From Eubacterium barkeri (GTDB lineage: Bacteria; Bacillota; Clostridia; Eubacteriales; Eubacteriaceae), in contig NZ_FNOU01000001.1 of NCBI RefSeq assembly GCF_900107125.1, positions 124,001-188,000 of the forward strand: a stretch of DNA of 64,000 nt, read 5' to 3'. The notes beneath the pieces were generated by a model. It had not been told where the DNA came from. It was given only the letters and a program-made list of their open reading frames with translations, and did no database searches. Shown here one piece after another: positions 35,369 to 44,393 of this stretch. The translations under genes were made by a program, and so were the position numbers. How positions within the stretch are numbered: position 1 is the stretch's first letter; every line of letters begins with the position of its first letter.

Positions 35369-37006
35369 ATGGAGACCAAAGAACAGAAGGGGAAAATTTA
35401 TAAGGGTGTTTTGATCACCATCGTTGCCGCATTAGTGATTGAAATCATTTTTGGGGTTTTCTTCACGGAGCAGTTTGGAGCCGTGATGTCGAATATGATT
35501 TATATTGTTGGAGATATTTTTGGCTGGTGGATTAACCTGCTTGCGGTTATCATCGTGGTATTAGGAATCGTTTTAGTCGTCTTTAAATACGGCGATGTTG
35601 TCATTGGTGGGAAGGATGCGAAGCCAGAGTTTACGACCTGGCAGTGGTTTTCCATTTCGATCTGTGGGGGGATTGGCTGCGGGCTTTTGTTCTGGGCCAT
35701 GGGGGAACCAATCTTCCACTATATATCACCCCCTGTAGCGGCTGGTATTACACCGGAGAGCCGTGAAGCAGCAATTTTTGCCGTCAGTCAGGCGATGTTT
35801 GACTGGTCCTTCGTCCAGTATTTCATCTACGCCTTGCCAGCGGTAGCCTTTGCACTGCTGACCTTTAATTACCAGAAGTCATTATCCTTTGAACCGCTGG
35901 TTGAGACGACCTTCCAGCGTCGTATGCGTTGGCTGACGACAATCCTCCATATTATGTGTGGTTATGCAGTCGCCAGTGGTGTGTCCAATTCCATGGGGGC
36001 GGGCCTGATGCAGATTAGCGGTGGAATCAATGCGGTCTTCGGGCTGCAGCAAGGACCAACGATTTATTTGCTGATCACCCTGTTTGTAGCGGCATTTTTT
36101 ATCATTTCCTGTCTGACGGGTATCAATAAAGGCCTGACCTATGTCTCTACAGCCTGCATGTTCTGCTTTTTTGGATTGATGATTTATGTTGTTGCTTTCG
36201 GGGATGCCCAATTTATTGGAAAAATCGGGACAGAAGCCATGGGGGATCTCATGGGGAATTTCTGGCAGAAGATTACGTTTAATAACACCTTGGCATCCCA
36301 GGATCAATGGGCCAATGAATGGACCATTACCTTCTGGAATTCTTTCTTCATCTATGCACCTGTTATCGGAATGTTTTTAGCGCGTATGGGTAAGGGACGA
36401 ACCGTTCGTCAGTTTATCCTGGTGGAAATTCTGGTACCTTCGCTGTTCTGTTGTACCTTTATCGCTATTTTTGCGGGCATGATTATGAAGATGCAGACCA
36501 GCGGAATGGTGGATGTTTGGGGCCAGGTTCAGCAATTGGGGATGCAGACGGCATTGTATCAGGTTTTGGGGGCCATGCCAGGTGGAAAAATTGTTCAGTT
36601 TGTTTTTCTTATCACCGTTTGCCTGTCCTTTATTACTTTGGCAGACCCGAACACCTCCGCTCTTGCGACGCTTTGCGTTCATGGACAGGAAATTGATTCT
36701 GAACCACCAAAGAATATTAAAATCATCATTGGGGTCTGCGTTTCGGCAGTGGCGTATTTGCTGGTGATATCTGGAGGGATGGATGCCGTTAAGGGTTTAC
36801 TCAATCTCGGCGGACTGCTCATGACGATTCCGACCCTCTGGCTATGTCTGATGGTATTTAAGCTCTGCAAGCCTCTGTTGAAAACGAAGAACTATCTCAT
36901 TACAGAGGTACCGGAGGAGGAACGGTTGATGGTTCGTGAAAAACGACAGAATAAAAATAGCGATGAGCCTGTGGTTTCGTTGGATAATGGAACTGAAGTG
37001 GAATAA
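35369..37006 (+). CDS. BCCT-family (betaine/choline/carnitine) transporter
   Basis: The 545-residue protein has 12 predicted helices. Family marks are WAMGEPIFHYISPP, the substrate/sodium segment GVSNSMGAGLMQISGGI and the cytoplasmic GMFLARMGKGRTVRQF. BCCT proteins carry quaternary or tertiary ammonium compounds and sulfonium analogues by Na+/H+ symport or exchange. ATG 35369 has GGGAGAGG 9 nt upstream; the in-frame GTG at 35363 is too close. Regulation by sigma-54 shows a catabolic rather than osmoprotective role (inference). The exact substrate is unknown. Confidence 0.9.
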   Translation: METKEQKGKIYKGVLITIVAALVIEIIFGVFFTEQFGAVMSNMIYIVGDIFGWWINLLAVIIVVLGIVLVVFKYGDVVIGGKDAKPEFTTWQWFSISICGGIGCGLLFWAMGEPIFHYISPPVAAGITPESREAAIFAVSQAMFDWSFVQYFIYALPAVAFALLTFNYQKSLSFEPLVETTFQRRMRWLTTILHIMCGYAVASGVSNSMGAGLMQISGGINAVFGLQQGPTIYLLITLFVAAFFIISCLTGINKGLTYVSTACMFCFFGLMIYVVAFGDAQFIGKIGTEAMGDLMGNFWQKITFNNTLASQDQWANEWTITFWNSFFIYAPVIGMFLARMGKGRTVRQFILVEILVPSLFCCTFIAIFAGMIMKMQTSGMVDVWGQVQQLGMQTALYQVLGAMPGGKIVQFVFLITVCLSFITLADPNTSALATLCVHGQEIDSEPPKNIKIIIGVCVSAVAYLLVISGGMDAVKGLLNLGGLLMTIPTLWLCLMVFKLCKPLLKTKNYLITEVPEEERLMVREKRQNKNSDEPVVSLDNGTEVE

Positions 37007-37056
37007 GTGTTACGGATTCAGTATAGAATTAAGATAGAAAAAAAGGAGAAATTATA

Positions 37057-37980
37057 ATGAAGAATGCGAATCGAAAATTCAAATTAGGTATGCACAGCTA
37101 TACTCTGCACTTAAGTGGTTGTGGTGAAAGCTGGGGCTTTCAAAACACGAATGAAGTTTATGCTTTTGAACGGGTCCTGACCTTGGATAAGTTAATGGAC
37201 CTCGCAGTAGAAGAGGGAATTCAGGTGCTTCATATCACTTTGGTCGACTTGGACAACGATACGACCCCTGCACATCTGGCAGCGGTCAAGGCTGATGCAG
37301 CCGTCCACGGCTTGGATCTGGAGTTGAATGTATCCTTGAACGCGCCCTGCGATCCCCGGGTGAATGCCAGTATTGAGGATGCACTCGATATCGGCCATGC
37401 CATTGGTGCGACATTGGTAAAATTCAGTCTGGATGTTGAACATCCACACCCGATTTCCCATGCGAATCTGTGCCCAGAGGCCATGGAACAGATTGCTGGA
37501 TTGACATTGAAATTTAAAAAGAATATTCCCACCATTGAAAAATATGGTATGAAGATTGCCATTGAAAATCACTGTGATATGTTTGCGGATGAAGTCATCT
37601 ATATGGTCAAGCAGTTAAACCATCCCCTCATTGGAGCCTGCTGTGATACCATCAATTCAATGATGATGTCGGAGGGAATTGAGGAATGCGTGCGGAAGAT
37701 GGCGCCCTACTCCTATTGTGTCCATTTTTGTGATAACCGGGTTTTCGCAGACCCGGATGGGACGCATTCTCTGGGCTGCGCCATTGGAGACGGTGATGTG
37801 GATGTGGTGGAAGTCATGAAAATCTTCAGGGAGTTCGCCCCGGAAGAGTTGGATACCATCAATCTAGAAATCGAGCTGCCCTTGAGCGGATATTCCTTAG
37901 AGGATGGGAGACAAGCGGAAATCGATGGAATGCGTAAAAGTATTCGTTTCATGAAGGATGTGTTGAACATCGGATGCTAA
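37057..37980 (+). CDS. Sugar phosphate isomerase/epimerase-like TIM-barrel protein
   Basis: The 307-residue protein belongs to the AP-endonuclease-2/xylose isomerase-like TIM barrels. Likely metal ligands appear in AIENHCDMF (Glu), GACCDTINSM (Asp), CVHFCDNR (His) and NLEIELPLSG (Glu). AAAGGAGA precedes the ATG, 50 nt after the BCCT gene, so it shares the sigma-54 transcript. Such enzymes isomerise or cleave sugars, inositols and hydroxy-keto acids. The link to a BCCT substrate is unusual and the reaction is unknown. Confidence 0.82.
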   Translation: MKNANRKFKLGMHSYTLHLSGCGESWGFQNTNEVYAFERVLTLDKLMDLAVEEGIQVLHITLVDLDNDTTPAHLAAVKADAAVHGLDLELNVSLNAPCDPRVNASIEDALDIGHAIGATLVKFSLDVEHPHPISHANLCPEAMEQIAGLTLKFKKNIPTIEKYGMKIAIENHCDMFADEVIYMVKQLNHPLIGACCDTINSMMMSEGIEECVRKMAPYSYCVHFCDNRVFADPDGTHSLGCAIGDGDVDVVEVMKIFREFAPEELDTINLEIELPLSGYSLEDGRQAEIDGMRKSIRFMKDVLNIGC

Positions 37981-37993
37981 TACCCTATATTTT

Positions 37994-38021
37994 GCAGCAC
38001 CTTAACGGGTGTTGCTTTTTT
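37994..38021 (+). terminator. Terminator of the BCCT/TIM-barrel operon
   Basis: GCAGCACC pairs with GGTGTTGC (one G-U) and is followed by TTTTTTG, 14 nt after the stop codon. Confidence 0.8.
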
Positions 38022-38170
38022 GCGCGTAAGCTAACAGAACGAATGATACTCCTCTCATCGGATGTGCGACAGATAGCTAAGAAAAGGTGAAAATCAGCAA
38101 AACACCTTATGGGGATCTGGAATAGAATAGGATTAGAATTATGAAGCATGGAGGAAGGGGTAGTATAACG

Positions 38171-39121
38171 ATGAAAGAATATAGAATGGTCCATCATCTG
38201 GAGGAGTTCTACGATACCCTTCACACCTATTATGCGGCTAAAGATTTAGAGGCGATTGAGGGATATCTATCCTGGTGCGAACAGGAGATGACGGGAAAGC
38301 CACGCAATCAGGGCATTTTGCTGAGTGTTTACAATGAGCAGGGATCCTTTTATCGTTCCACCAGCCGTTACCATGACTCCCTGGCGGCTTTTACCAAAGC
38401 CCAAAAGGCGATTTCCGAATACCTGGGCAGGGAAAGCCTGGAGTATGCGACGCTGATTAACAATATGGCAGGGACGTATCGACTCGCCCGACACTATGAT
38501 CAGGCCATTCGCCTGTTTAAAGAAGCCATCGAGATTTACGAGCATCTGGGGCAGCAGCATACTTATGCGTATGCCAGTGTGCACAACAACCTTTCACTGG
38601 CCTATCAGGAAACCGGACAGATTTCCAAAGCGGTGAAGCATTTGGAGCTGGCCCTTGAGGAAATCCAGATGATGCCGGATCACCGCAGTGAGATGGCCGT
38701 TACCTATAGCAATTTGACGGCCCTCTATCATGAAGCTGGGGATGATGGAACCGCCATGCGCTGCCTGAATCGCGCTCTGGAAATTTTCGAAGAAAATGGG
38801 ACCGTGGCAAATGCCCATTACGCCGCAGCATTAAATAGTTTGGGGGGATTTCTCTATGCCTCCGGGGAATATGAAAGAGCCATTGAGACCTATGAAAAGG
38901 CGGCCCGTCATACCCATCGTTTTTTTGGAAAGAACCTCGATTATGGTATTTCCTGCCAGAATATGTACTGGGTCTATCTAAAAATGGAAAAATGGGACCA
39001 GGCCATCCAGGCGCTGATGGATGCTGCCGAAACCTATGCCGCTATCTTTGGTCCGGAACACGAACGGACCAAGGTGGTCCGCAATGAGCTGAAACGGATT
39101 CAGGAGACGGTTACGCGATGA
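38171..39121 (+). CDS. Tetratricopeptide repeat protein
   Basis: About 316 residues made almost wholly of TPR helices, six or so units. Examples are YGRESLEYATLINNMAGTYR-like and YASVHNNLSLAYQETGQISK segments. No enzymatic domain or signal peptide is seen. ATG 38171 follows GGAGGAAGGGG; ATG 38141 is in frame but has no site. It overlaps the DUF4037 gene by ATGA and, with DUF4125, forms a three-gene operon. The TPR protein is probably a scaffold for the putative nucleotidyltransferase. Confidence 0.85.
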   Translation: MKEYRMVHHLEEFYDTLHTYYAAKDLEAIEGYLSWCEQEMTGKPRNQGILLSVYNEQGSFYRSTSRYHDSLAAFTKAQKAISEYLGRESLEYATLINNMAGTYRLARHYDQAIRLFKEAIEIYEHLGQQHTYAYASVHNNLSLAYQETGQISKAVKHLELALEEIQMMPDHRSEMAVTYSNLTALYHEAGDDGTAMRCLNRALEIFEENGTVANAHYAAALNSLGGFLYASGEYERAIETYEKAARHTHRFFGKNLDYGISCQNMYWVYLKMEKWDQAIQALMDAAETYAAIFGPEHERTKVVRNELKRIQETVTR

Positions 39122-40044
39122 AAGGCCTGGAGCTGTCGCGCTATTATTTCGAGGCTCTGGGGAAGGAACGGATTAAAAAGCGCTTCCCGGAGCTTTATCC
39201 GCGCTTAGCCTTTGGCCTGGCGGGAGAGGGCTCAGAGTGTTTTGGCTTTGACGATGCGTATTCCATGGATCATGATTGGGGTCCGGGCTTTTGCATCTGG
39301 ATGACTGAGGCGGATTATCAAGCCGAAGGGCAGCCGCTCCAGGCGCTCTACGAAAGCCTCCCCCCCTCCATCGGCGGATACCCACCCCGACAGGACAGCG
39401 GTCATGGCTCGCACCGGGTGGGGGTTCAAAGCATCCCCCGCTGGTTCACACGCTACACGGGCATGCCGGCGGGGCCAACAACCCTTCGGGAGTGGTTGAG
39501 CGTTCCGGATAGTTTCCTGGCAACGGCCACCAATGGCGCTGTTTTCAAAGATCATCTTGGCACTTTCTCAGAGATTCGCCATCATTTAATGGCGGACTAT
39601 CCCGAGGATGTCCGATTGCGCAGACTCGCCGACGGCATTGCCGGGATGGCGCAATCGGGGCAATATAATTACCCGCGCTGTCTGGCCCGGGGGGAGATTG
39701 TAGCAGCTCAAATGGCTTTTTCGGCGTTTATTCAGTCGGGACTTTCAGTCGTTTATCTGTTAAATCGGCGGTATGCGCCTTTTTATAAGTGGCGCCATCG
39801 TGGGCTGGAGGCGTGTCCTGTTCTGCCACGCGCCCAGCAGCTCTTTACTCGGCTGGTGAAGGCGGGGGATGATGCGCGGAGGGAATGCATTGAGGGCATT
39901 TGCCTTACCGTGGTGGGTGAATTACGCCGTCAGGGGCTGACTGATGGAGATGATTCTTTTTTAGACAATCATCGTCTGGATATCTTACGACGGATCCAGG
40001 ACGATACGCTGCGGCAGCGTTCTGTTATGGAGGTAACGGGATGA
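39118..40044 (+). CDS. DUF4037 protein with nucleotidyltransferase-like fold
   Basis: The 308-residue protein begins with a polymerase-beta-type region: FGLAGEGSECFGFDDAYSMDHD is followed by GPGFCIWM. Asp residues in DDAYSMDHD and the downstream acidic residues could bind metal. The rest is a helical DUF4037 region. Starts inside the TPR stop codon and overlaps DUF4125 at its end. The pairing of DUF4037 with DUF4125 recurs in gut Firmicutes as I recall. The biochemical activity is not known. Confidence 0.8.
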   Translation: MKGLELSRYYFEALGKERIKKRFPELYPRLAFGLAGEGSECFGFDDAYSMDHDWGPGFCIWMTEADYQAEGQPLQALYESLPPSIGGYPPRQDSGHGSHRVGVQSIPRWFTRYTGMPAGPTTLREWLSVPDSFLATATNGAVFKDHLGTFSEIRHHLMADYPEDVRLRRLADGIAGMAQSGQYNYPRCLARGEIVAAQMAFSAFIQSGLSVVYLLNRRYAPFYKWRHRGLEACPVLPRAQQLFTRLVKAGDDARRECIEGICLTVVGELRRQGLTDGDDSFLDNHRLDILRRIQDDTLRQRSVMEVTG

Positions 40045-40655
40045 AATTAATCATTGAATATATTATTGAATTAGAATGGAAATTTATGGATCGGGTCAAA
40101 AATATCGGTGGCCGGGTGGATTGTCAGGATGATTGGCGAACTTTTTATATTATGCGAAAAAGCCAGCTGAGGGGTTGGTCTTTTGAGGTTCTAGATAGCT
40201 ACCATGATGATCTCCAGGAAGCCCGTGAAGCCGGGCGCAATCCCATGACAGAGAAGTACGGTTATATGATGGCGAAAACAGATCCCTCTGTATATGCCAC
40301 CATTGAGCCCTATCTGCCAAAGCTAACGCCAGAAAAACAAAACCTGATTGACGAAATCTGTAAAATACATCTGCTATGGTTGGAAGAACTGGCCCAGGGT
40401 TATCCGACACTCATCAAACGGGGAAGGTCGATTTACAGTACCCAGGATAGTATCCAACAGACTTCCTTTGAAACTTACCTCAGGGGAGAATTGTCAACCT
40501 ATTCAATAAAAACACTATTGCTTTATAAAGATTATATCGACACCTTGAATTCCCGGGGTGAAAACCTCAATAAAAATATCTTGGCAGAGGAAGTAAAGCA
40601 ATACGGTTTTCAATCCCTGTCAGAGGCGGAGAGAAAACTACCCCGCAAATCATAA
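40041..40655 (+). CDS. DUF4125 family protein
   Basis: The 204-residue soluble helical protein has the family-typical IIELEWKFMDRVKNIGGRVD, the F-Y-I-M-R-K-S-Q segment and EKYGYMMAKTDP. It starts in an ATGA overlap with DUF4037, indicating translational coupling. No catalytic motif is evident. Its function is unknown; a joint role with the TPR and nucleotidyltransferase-like proteins is inferred from the operon. Confidence 0.82.
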   Translation: MKLIIEYIIELEWKFMDRVKNIGGRVDCQDDWRTFYIMRKSQLRGWSFEVLDSYHDDLQEAREAGRNPMTEKYGYMMAKTDPSVYATIEPYLPKLTPEKQNLIDEICKIHLLWLEELAQGYPTLIKRGRSIYSTQDSIQQTSFETYLRGELSTYSIKTLLLYKDYIDTLNSRGENLNKNILAEEVKQYGFQSLSEAERKLPRKS

Positions 40656-40771
40656 ATGCGGTTTTAGAGAATATAACTTGCTGTTCTCCTTGAGCATTTT
40701 GGATCCCCTCCTTTGTAGTTACCATATCCTCTCATTAAAGGGGAGGGCGGTGGGGTATTCTTTAAAATATA

Positions 40772-40806
40772 CAGGGCGTTACGTTGCTTGGCGGCGGAAC
40801 GCCCTG
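40772..40806 (+). terminator. Possible terminator hairpin after the DUF4125 operon
   Basis: CAGGGCGTT and AACGCCCTG form a 9-bp stem but only ATTCTAT follows, so it is weak as an intrinsic terminator. Nothing else was seen in 40656-40855. Confidence 0.4.
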
Positions 40807-40855
40807 ATTCTATAGGTGGTTGAAAGGAGACGGGGAATTGTGCGGTTTCCGGTTC

Positions 40856-40884
40856 TTGACAAAGATAGTGGCCCACATTACAAT
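40856..40884 (+). promoter_or_regulatory. Sigma-A promoter of the disrupted TetR gene
   Basis: TTGACA and TACAAT are separated by 17 nt, 35 nt before the ATG at 40919. Confidence 0.75.
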
Positions 40885-40918
40885 GGTAATACAACCCAGA
40901 TACGCAAAGGAAGAGGAA

Positions 40919-41493
40919 ATGGCATATACAAAAGGACAGGAAACGAAGAATGCATTTGTGCTGATGACCTATAAAAAGTTAACGGAACAAAATGCATCGA
41001 CTTTAACGGTGCGTCAATTGGCGGGAGAGCTTGGTTATTCACCGGCTGTACTCTATCGATATTTTGACAGCCTGGAGGAAGTAGTCGTTGTTGCTTCAGT
41101 CCGTTTTTTAAACCAATACATGATGGAATACGCCCGGTTGCTGGATAGTGATTTGGATCTCCTTGAGGTGTATATCGAAGGCTGGCAGCTGTTCAATTCC
41201 CATGCCTTTGAACGGCCGGACATCTACTATGGATTATTCTGGGGAGAGTATAACAATGTTTTTGAAAACGCCATTGCGGAGTATTTCGAAATATTTCCAT
41301 TTTCGGGATCTGATCGGTTCCTAGCTAATTATTATACCATTGCCGCACCAATCCTCTTATTATGGAGGGAATGCTGGCGGAAAGTATGAACCTGAATCTT
41401 TCTGAACGGAAGGCCTTGGAACGGGAGTGCAGCCAGCTCCTCGAGAAGAACCTCTGCCATATTATCGGTACTGTTATAAGAAATCACCATTAA
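40919..41493 (+). pseudogene. TetR-family regulator with a late frameshift
   Basis: The first frame gives a TetR HTH (LTVRQLAGELGYSPAVLYRY) and runs to a stop at 41389 after 156 residues. The natural continuation is in another frame from about 41357: MEGMLAESMNLNLSERKALE onward to a stop at 41493 completes a normal ~191-residue TetR ligand domain. The shift is in CTCTTATTATGG. Either a true one-base indel or a sequencing error explains it. ATG 40919 follows GGAAGAGG. Faces the mttB-like pseudogene. Confidence 0.7.
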
Positions 41494-41535
41494 AAAATGC
41501 TGTGGATGAAGTTTCAAATCCACAGCATTTTTTAA
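41494..41535. terminator. Bidirectional terminator
   Basis: AAAATGCTGTGGAT (41494-41507) pairs with ATCCACAGCATTTT (41518-41531) between the convergent TetR and mttB-like genes. It has A/T runs on both sides. Confidence 0.8.
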
Positions 41536-41567
41536 TGAATAGGCAGCTTGGCGCTTAAAACATCGAA

Positions 41568-42653
41568 TTATAGGGTTTCAATGCGTTCGAGAAGTTTGTT
41601 GATGCTTTCTTTAAAATAATCAGCACCCTTGGCATTGCGTGCCCCAATCTGTGGGGAATAGAGCTCGGTGTAATTATCTAAGGTGCTATCGGCAGTGACG
41701 AAGCTACCGGTATGGCCGATTTCTTTGATATCCTCCAGATTCAGGCTTTCTTCATTGACCTCGAAGGGGGTAAAAGCTTTTTTGACTTGACGGATGATTT
41801 CAAAATCGATAATCATCTTCTCAAAAGCAGTTGCATTCACGCTGTCCATAACCCCTCCAGCTTCCATCACCAGGTTGATGCCATGACGGTAGGCAGAGGA
41901 GAAGGTCAACATGGATTCGTAGCCAGCCTGGCAATTGATGACTGGTGCATCGGTTTGGCATCCACCGCCTCGTGAGGGAAATCCATAGAAACGGCCCATA
42001 TCAGCGGCGAAGCCCTGCATGAGTGTTCCTTCTGGTGCGGCACAGGCGAATGTGATGCCACCGCGCATATATGCGGCTGTAGATTGGATGCCACAGACCA
42101 CTGGCGTGCCAGGGCGAATCACCTGGGGCTTCTTGATAAGGGCCTCCTTACCGCTGAAGAGGGCGCAGCTGGCAGCCAGCATGATGTCCATTTCTTCTTT
42201 AAAGCCGGTGGGTAACATAATGGCTTTGTCAGAGTGGAGCAGTGTGGCGTAGAACATGGCGATGGAGGCGTAGTCCTGGGGAACATCTCCAGGCTGAATC
42301 ATAATGCCGCCATTGAAATTGTAGCTGTCTTCGGCATGGATAAGCTTCAGACACTTAATCACGTCTGCCATGGTTCCGGGGCGGCGGTTTCCTTCCCAAT
42401 CATCAATGAACGCACAGCCATAGGTTGGTGCTGGATTGACGTTGCCCTCGCCAATCGTCATGTCATATTGGGGATTGCGGGCATATAGAGTGAAAGATTA
42501 AGTGACCCAGCCTTTGGTGAAGTAGGCCGTATCTCCCTGGATTTGGATGCCGTTATCGGCTAAGATTTGACGGGCCTTGGTATTATGAATGCGTACTCCG
42601 ACTTCCTCCATGATGACCATTGCGGCATCATGAGGCATTTGTTCTCTTGACAT
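41568..42653 (-). pseudogene. MttB-family (trimethylamine/glycine betaine-type) methyltransferase, degenerate
   Basis: Translation gives an MttB-superfamily protein with EEVGVRIHNTKARQILADNG at the N-terminus, then a TAA stop after FTKGWVT. The same frame resumes with SFTLYARNPQYDMTIGEG, NPAPTYGCAFIDDWEG and RGGGCQTDAPVINCQAGYES. A few residues are missing at the stop. A larger in-frame gap seems to lie between KKPQVI and RPGTPVV, where family members carry about 55-60 more residues. The stop is TAA, not the UAG used for pyrrolysine. The start at 42653 has AAAGGAAA before it. Family members demethylate quaternary amines with a corrinoid protein; none is encoded nearby. Probably dead. Confidence 0.8.
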
Positions 42654-42768
42654 ATGTTTTTCCTTTCGAATTCTCACCATTCGGATTTTAGATTCATTGA
42701 GTGCGTGTATTTATGAACTTGAGAATTCTAAAATAAATTAACGTGTTCATTTTGGGGGGTGAAAAAAT

Positions 42769-42906
42769 TTAATCGACAGATTCTTTGTTTTCTAGCTCCG
42801 CCATTTCTTCAATGTAGGTCGCATCGTACTTATCCCGGTGGATTCATAAACATGTTGACCGGACCGCTTACCCCATAAAAGCAGATACCAACAGCGATGG
42901 TCCCTG
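42769..42906 (-). pseudogene. C-terminal remnant of a membrane transporter
   Basis: On the minus strand one frame reads TLSLTGTIAVGICFYGVSGP and then VNMFMNPPG before a stop. A shifted frame continues RDKYDATYIEEMAELENKES and ends at 42769. Together they look like the last helix and tail of a transporter broken by a frameshift. Nothing recognisable is found upstream. It lies before the mttB-like pseudogene and could have been its uptake partner. The family is not identified. Confidence 0.45.
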
Positions 42907-43226
42907 TCAGGGACAGCGTGCACTAGGTAAATGTGCTGACACTAGGTTTAGTGGATTTTCCGTCTAGACGAATATTCCCGAATTCAATTTTTACCGTATG
43001 CCGGACAATTATGATAATGTCAGAGCATCTTCTCTCCTATTTTATCAGAACAACTAAAGCTAATCATGAAAAAGATTCATTTGAAAAGTTTGCCTGTTCT
43101 CTTGTTTTCTTGTCTGCACCTCATGAATTTATACTGAGGGCATCGCAGGGTGTCCTTCACCTCCCGGTCAACGATATAGCGGCAATACGTAAATGAGGTA
43201 CAGAAATCCTTGGGAGTAAATACCTG
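42907..43226. other. Gene-poor relic DNA
   Basis: No frame here has a family match or convincing ribosome site. An open frame on the plus strand over 42933-43196 has no plausible composition. I see no promoter, terminator or repeat that I would defend. Confidence 0.4.
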
Positions 43227-43442
43227 TGCGATTAAACATCCCCAGCGTGCTTTGCGGCATAAAGCTTGACACTGGTATCGCCTTCATATAAAATGGGAAA
43301 AACATGAATAATCGAGGATTTCAAATGAGAGGCTTAGAAAAAGAATGGCTAAAATCCAAAAAATTCATGGTCATTGCCATTGCAGGTGCGGTGCTTTTGA
43401 TGCTGGCCCTGGCGGGTTATGCCTACCAGCAGTATCAGGCCC
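43227..43442 (+). repeat. Duplicated PBP promoter and N-terminal anchor, upstream copy
   Basis: This 216-bp segment matches 44394-44609 base for base in length with only scattered substitutions. It includes the same promoter TTGACA-N17-TAAAAT (43266-43294) and the first ~46 codons of the penicillin-binding protein frame. Confidence 0.85.
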
Positions 43443-43459
43443 TAAAGCGGCACTTGTAA
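43304..43459 (+). pseudogene. Truncated copy of the penicillin-binding protein membrane anchor
   Basis: A 51-codon frame (44 codons if it starts at 43325) encodes the cytoplasmic tail and transmembrane helix of the downstream PBP: LEKEWLKSKKFMVIAIAGAV, then AYQQYQ. It stops after ALKRHL where the duplication ends. It could still be translated as a small membrane peptide, since promoter and ribosome site are duplicated too. It lies 17 nt before the next gene, which may now use this promoter. Confidence 0.7.
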
Positions 43460-43476
43460 AGCAGGAGGAAAGGAAG

Positions 43477-44289
43477 ATGAAAGACGAAAAGCATGTAAGG
43501 ACATGGATCTGGATTTTATTTGCGGTGGTCATGTATTTGGTGATGGCCTGTTTAATTGGCTTTGGAACGATATTCTTTGTGAAGAGCCTATTCTATAAAG
43601 AACCGGTCAGTCCTGCTACTGTCGAAGGGGCCACAGCCTATTTGGAAAGCGAGTTCGGCGAGGATGATTATGAGGTGAAATTCTTAAAAGAGAGGGATGT
43701 TGAATCCCAGAAGGTGGGTAATGGCGGTATTGATGGCTCCTATTTTTATCGGATGGCTCCAGCACGAAAGGATACCTGTTATCTCTGCTATTCACCTAAG
43801 CGAGATCTTTATTTTTATGTGTATCACGGAACAGATCCAGGAGCAGACAGCGCCTATCAGACAACCTTGGGTGAAGAGTTATACGAAATTGCACGATTTG
43901 ACCGAGCTATCGCTTATGCAAAGGATTCTTTGGGAGATCGTCTTAAAAGAGTAGACGTTCATCTTTATTCTGATGAAAATGATCCCCTTTATAACAATGG
44001 AATGCGTACACCAATCTTCGCTAAAGCGGAAATTGATTTGAAAAGTGCCTATAATCAATTCTTTGTGGGAACAGGGGAACTCTTTTCGAGGGTAGTATTG
44101 AGCTCCAATGGACAGCTCTATGTCTTTAAAATAATACCATATTTAAATTTGCACGTTGATTATTCCATAGAGGAGTTGACGACAGAAAAGAACAAGGAAT
44201 TGAATACATTAGGGAATACATCTAGAAACATCTTTTTTATCACAAATGATGGCGTATATGACTGTTTTTCCCAGCCGTATAAGTACTGA
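43477..44289 (+). CDS. Single-pass membrane protein of unknown function
   Basis: The 270-residue protein has a short basic N-terminus and one transmembrane helix (WIWILFAVVMYLVMACLIGF, about residues 10-30). A soluble extracellular domain of ~230 residues follows, with no recognised family. ATG 43477 follows AGGAGG; the frame is open further upstream only because it reads through the duplicated DNA. It lies between the two copies of the PBP promoter/anchor segment and probably borrows the upstream copy as promoter. A lipoprotein signal is absent. Confidence 0.7.
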   Translation: MKDEKHVRTWIWILFAVVMYLVMACLIGFGTIFFVKSLFYKEPVSPATVEGATAYLESEFGEDDYEVKFLKERDVESQKVGNGGIDGSYFYRMAPARKDTCYLCYSPKRDLYFYVYHGTDPGADSAYQTTLGEELYEIARFDRAIAYAKDSLGDRLKRVDVHLYSDENDPLYNNGMRTPIFAKAEIDLKSAYNQFFVGTGELFSRVVLSSNGQLYVFKIIPYLNLHVDYSIEELTTEKNKELNTLGNTSRNIFFITNDGVYDCFSQPYKY

Positions 44290-44393
44290 GGTGAGTATTC
44301 AATAAAGTGATGTGGTATAAATATAGTTGACAGCAACACCTCTGCGAATGCAAAATTAAATCGAAAAAAGACAGCGTGCCCACTCCGTTCCTT

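Noticed and set aside
42486-42500. In-frame stop in the MttB-like gene as a possible pyrrolysine codon
   Set aside because: The stop is TAA, not TAG, it is at the wrong place in the protein, residues are missing around it, and no pyl genes are in the window.
42933-43196. 87-codon plus-strand open frame in the relic region
   Set aside because: No ribosome site, no recognisable domain, atypical composition.
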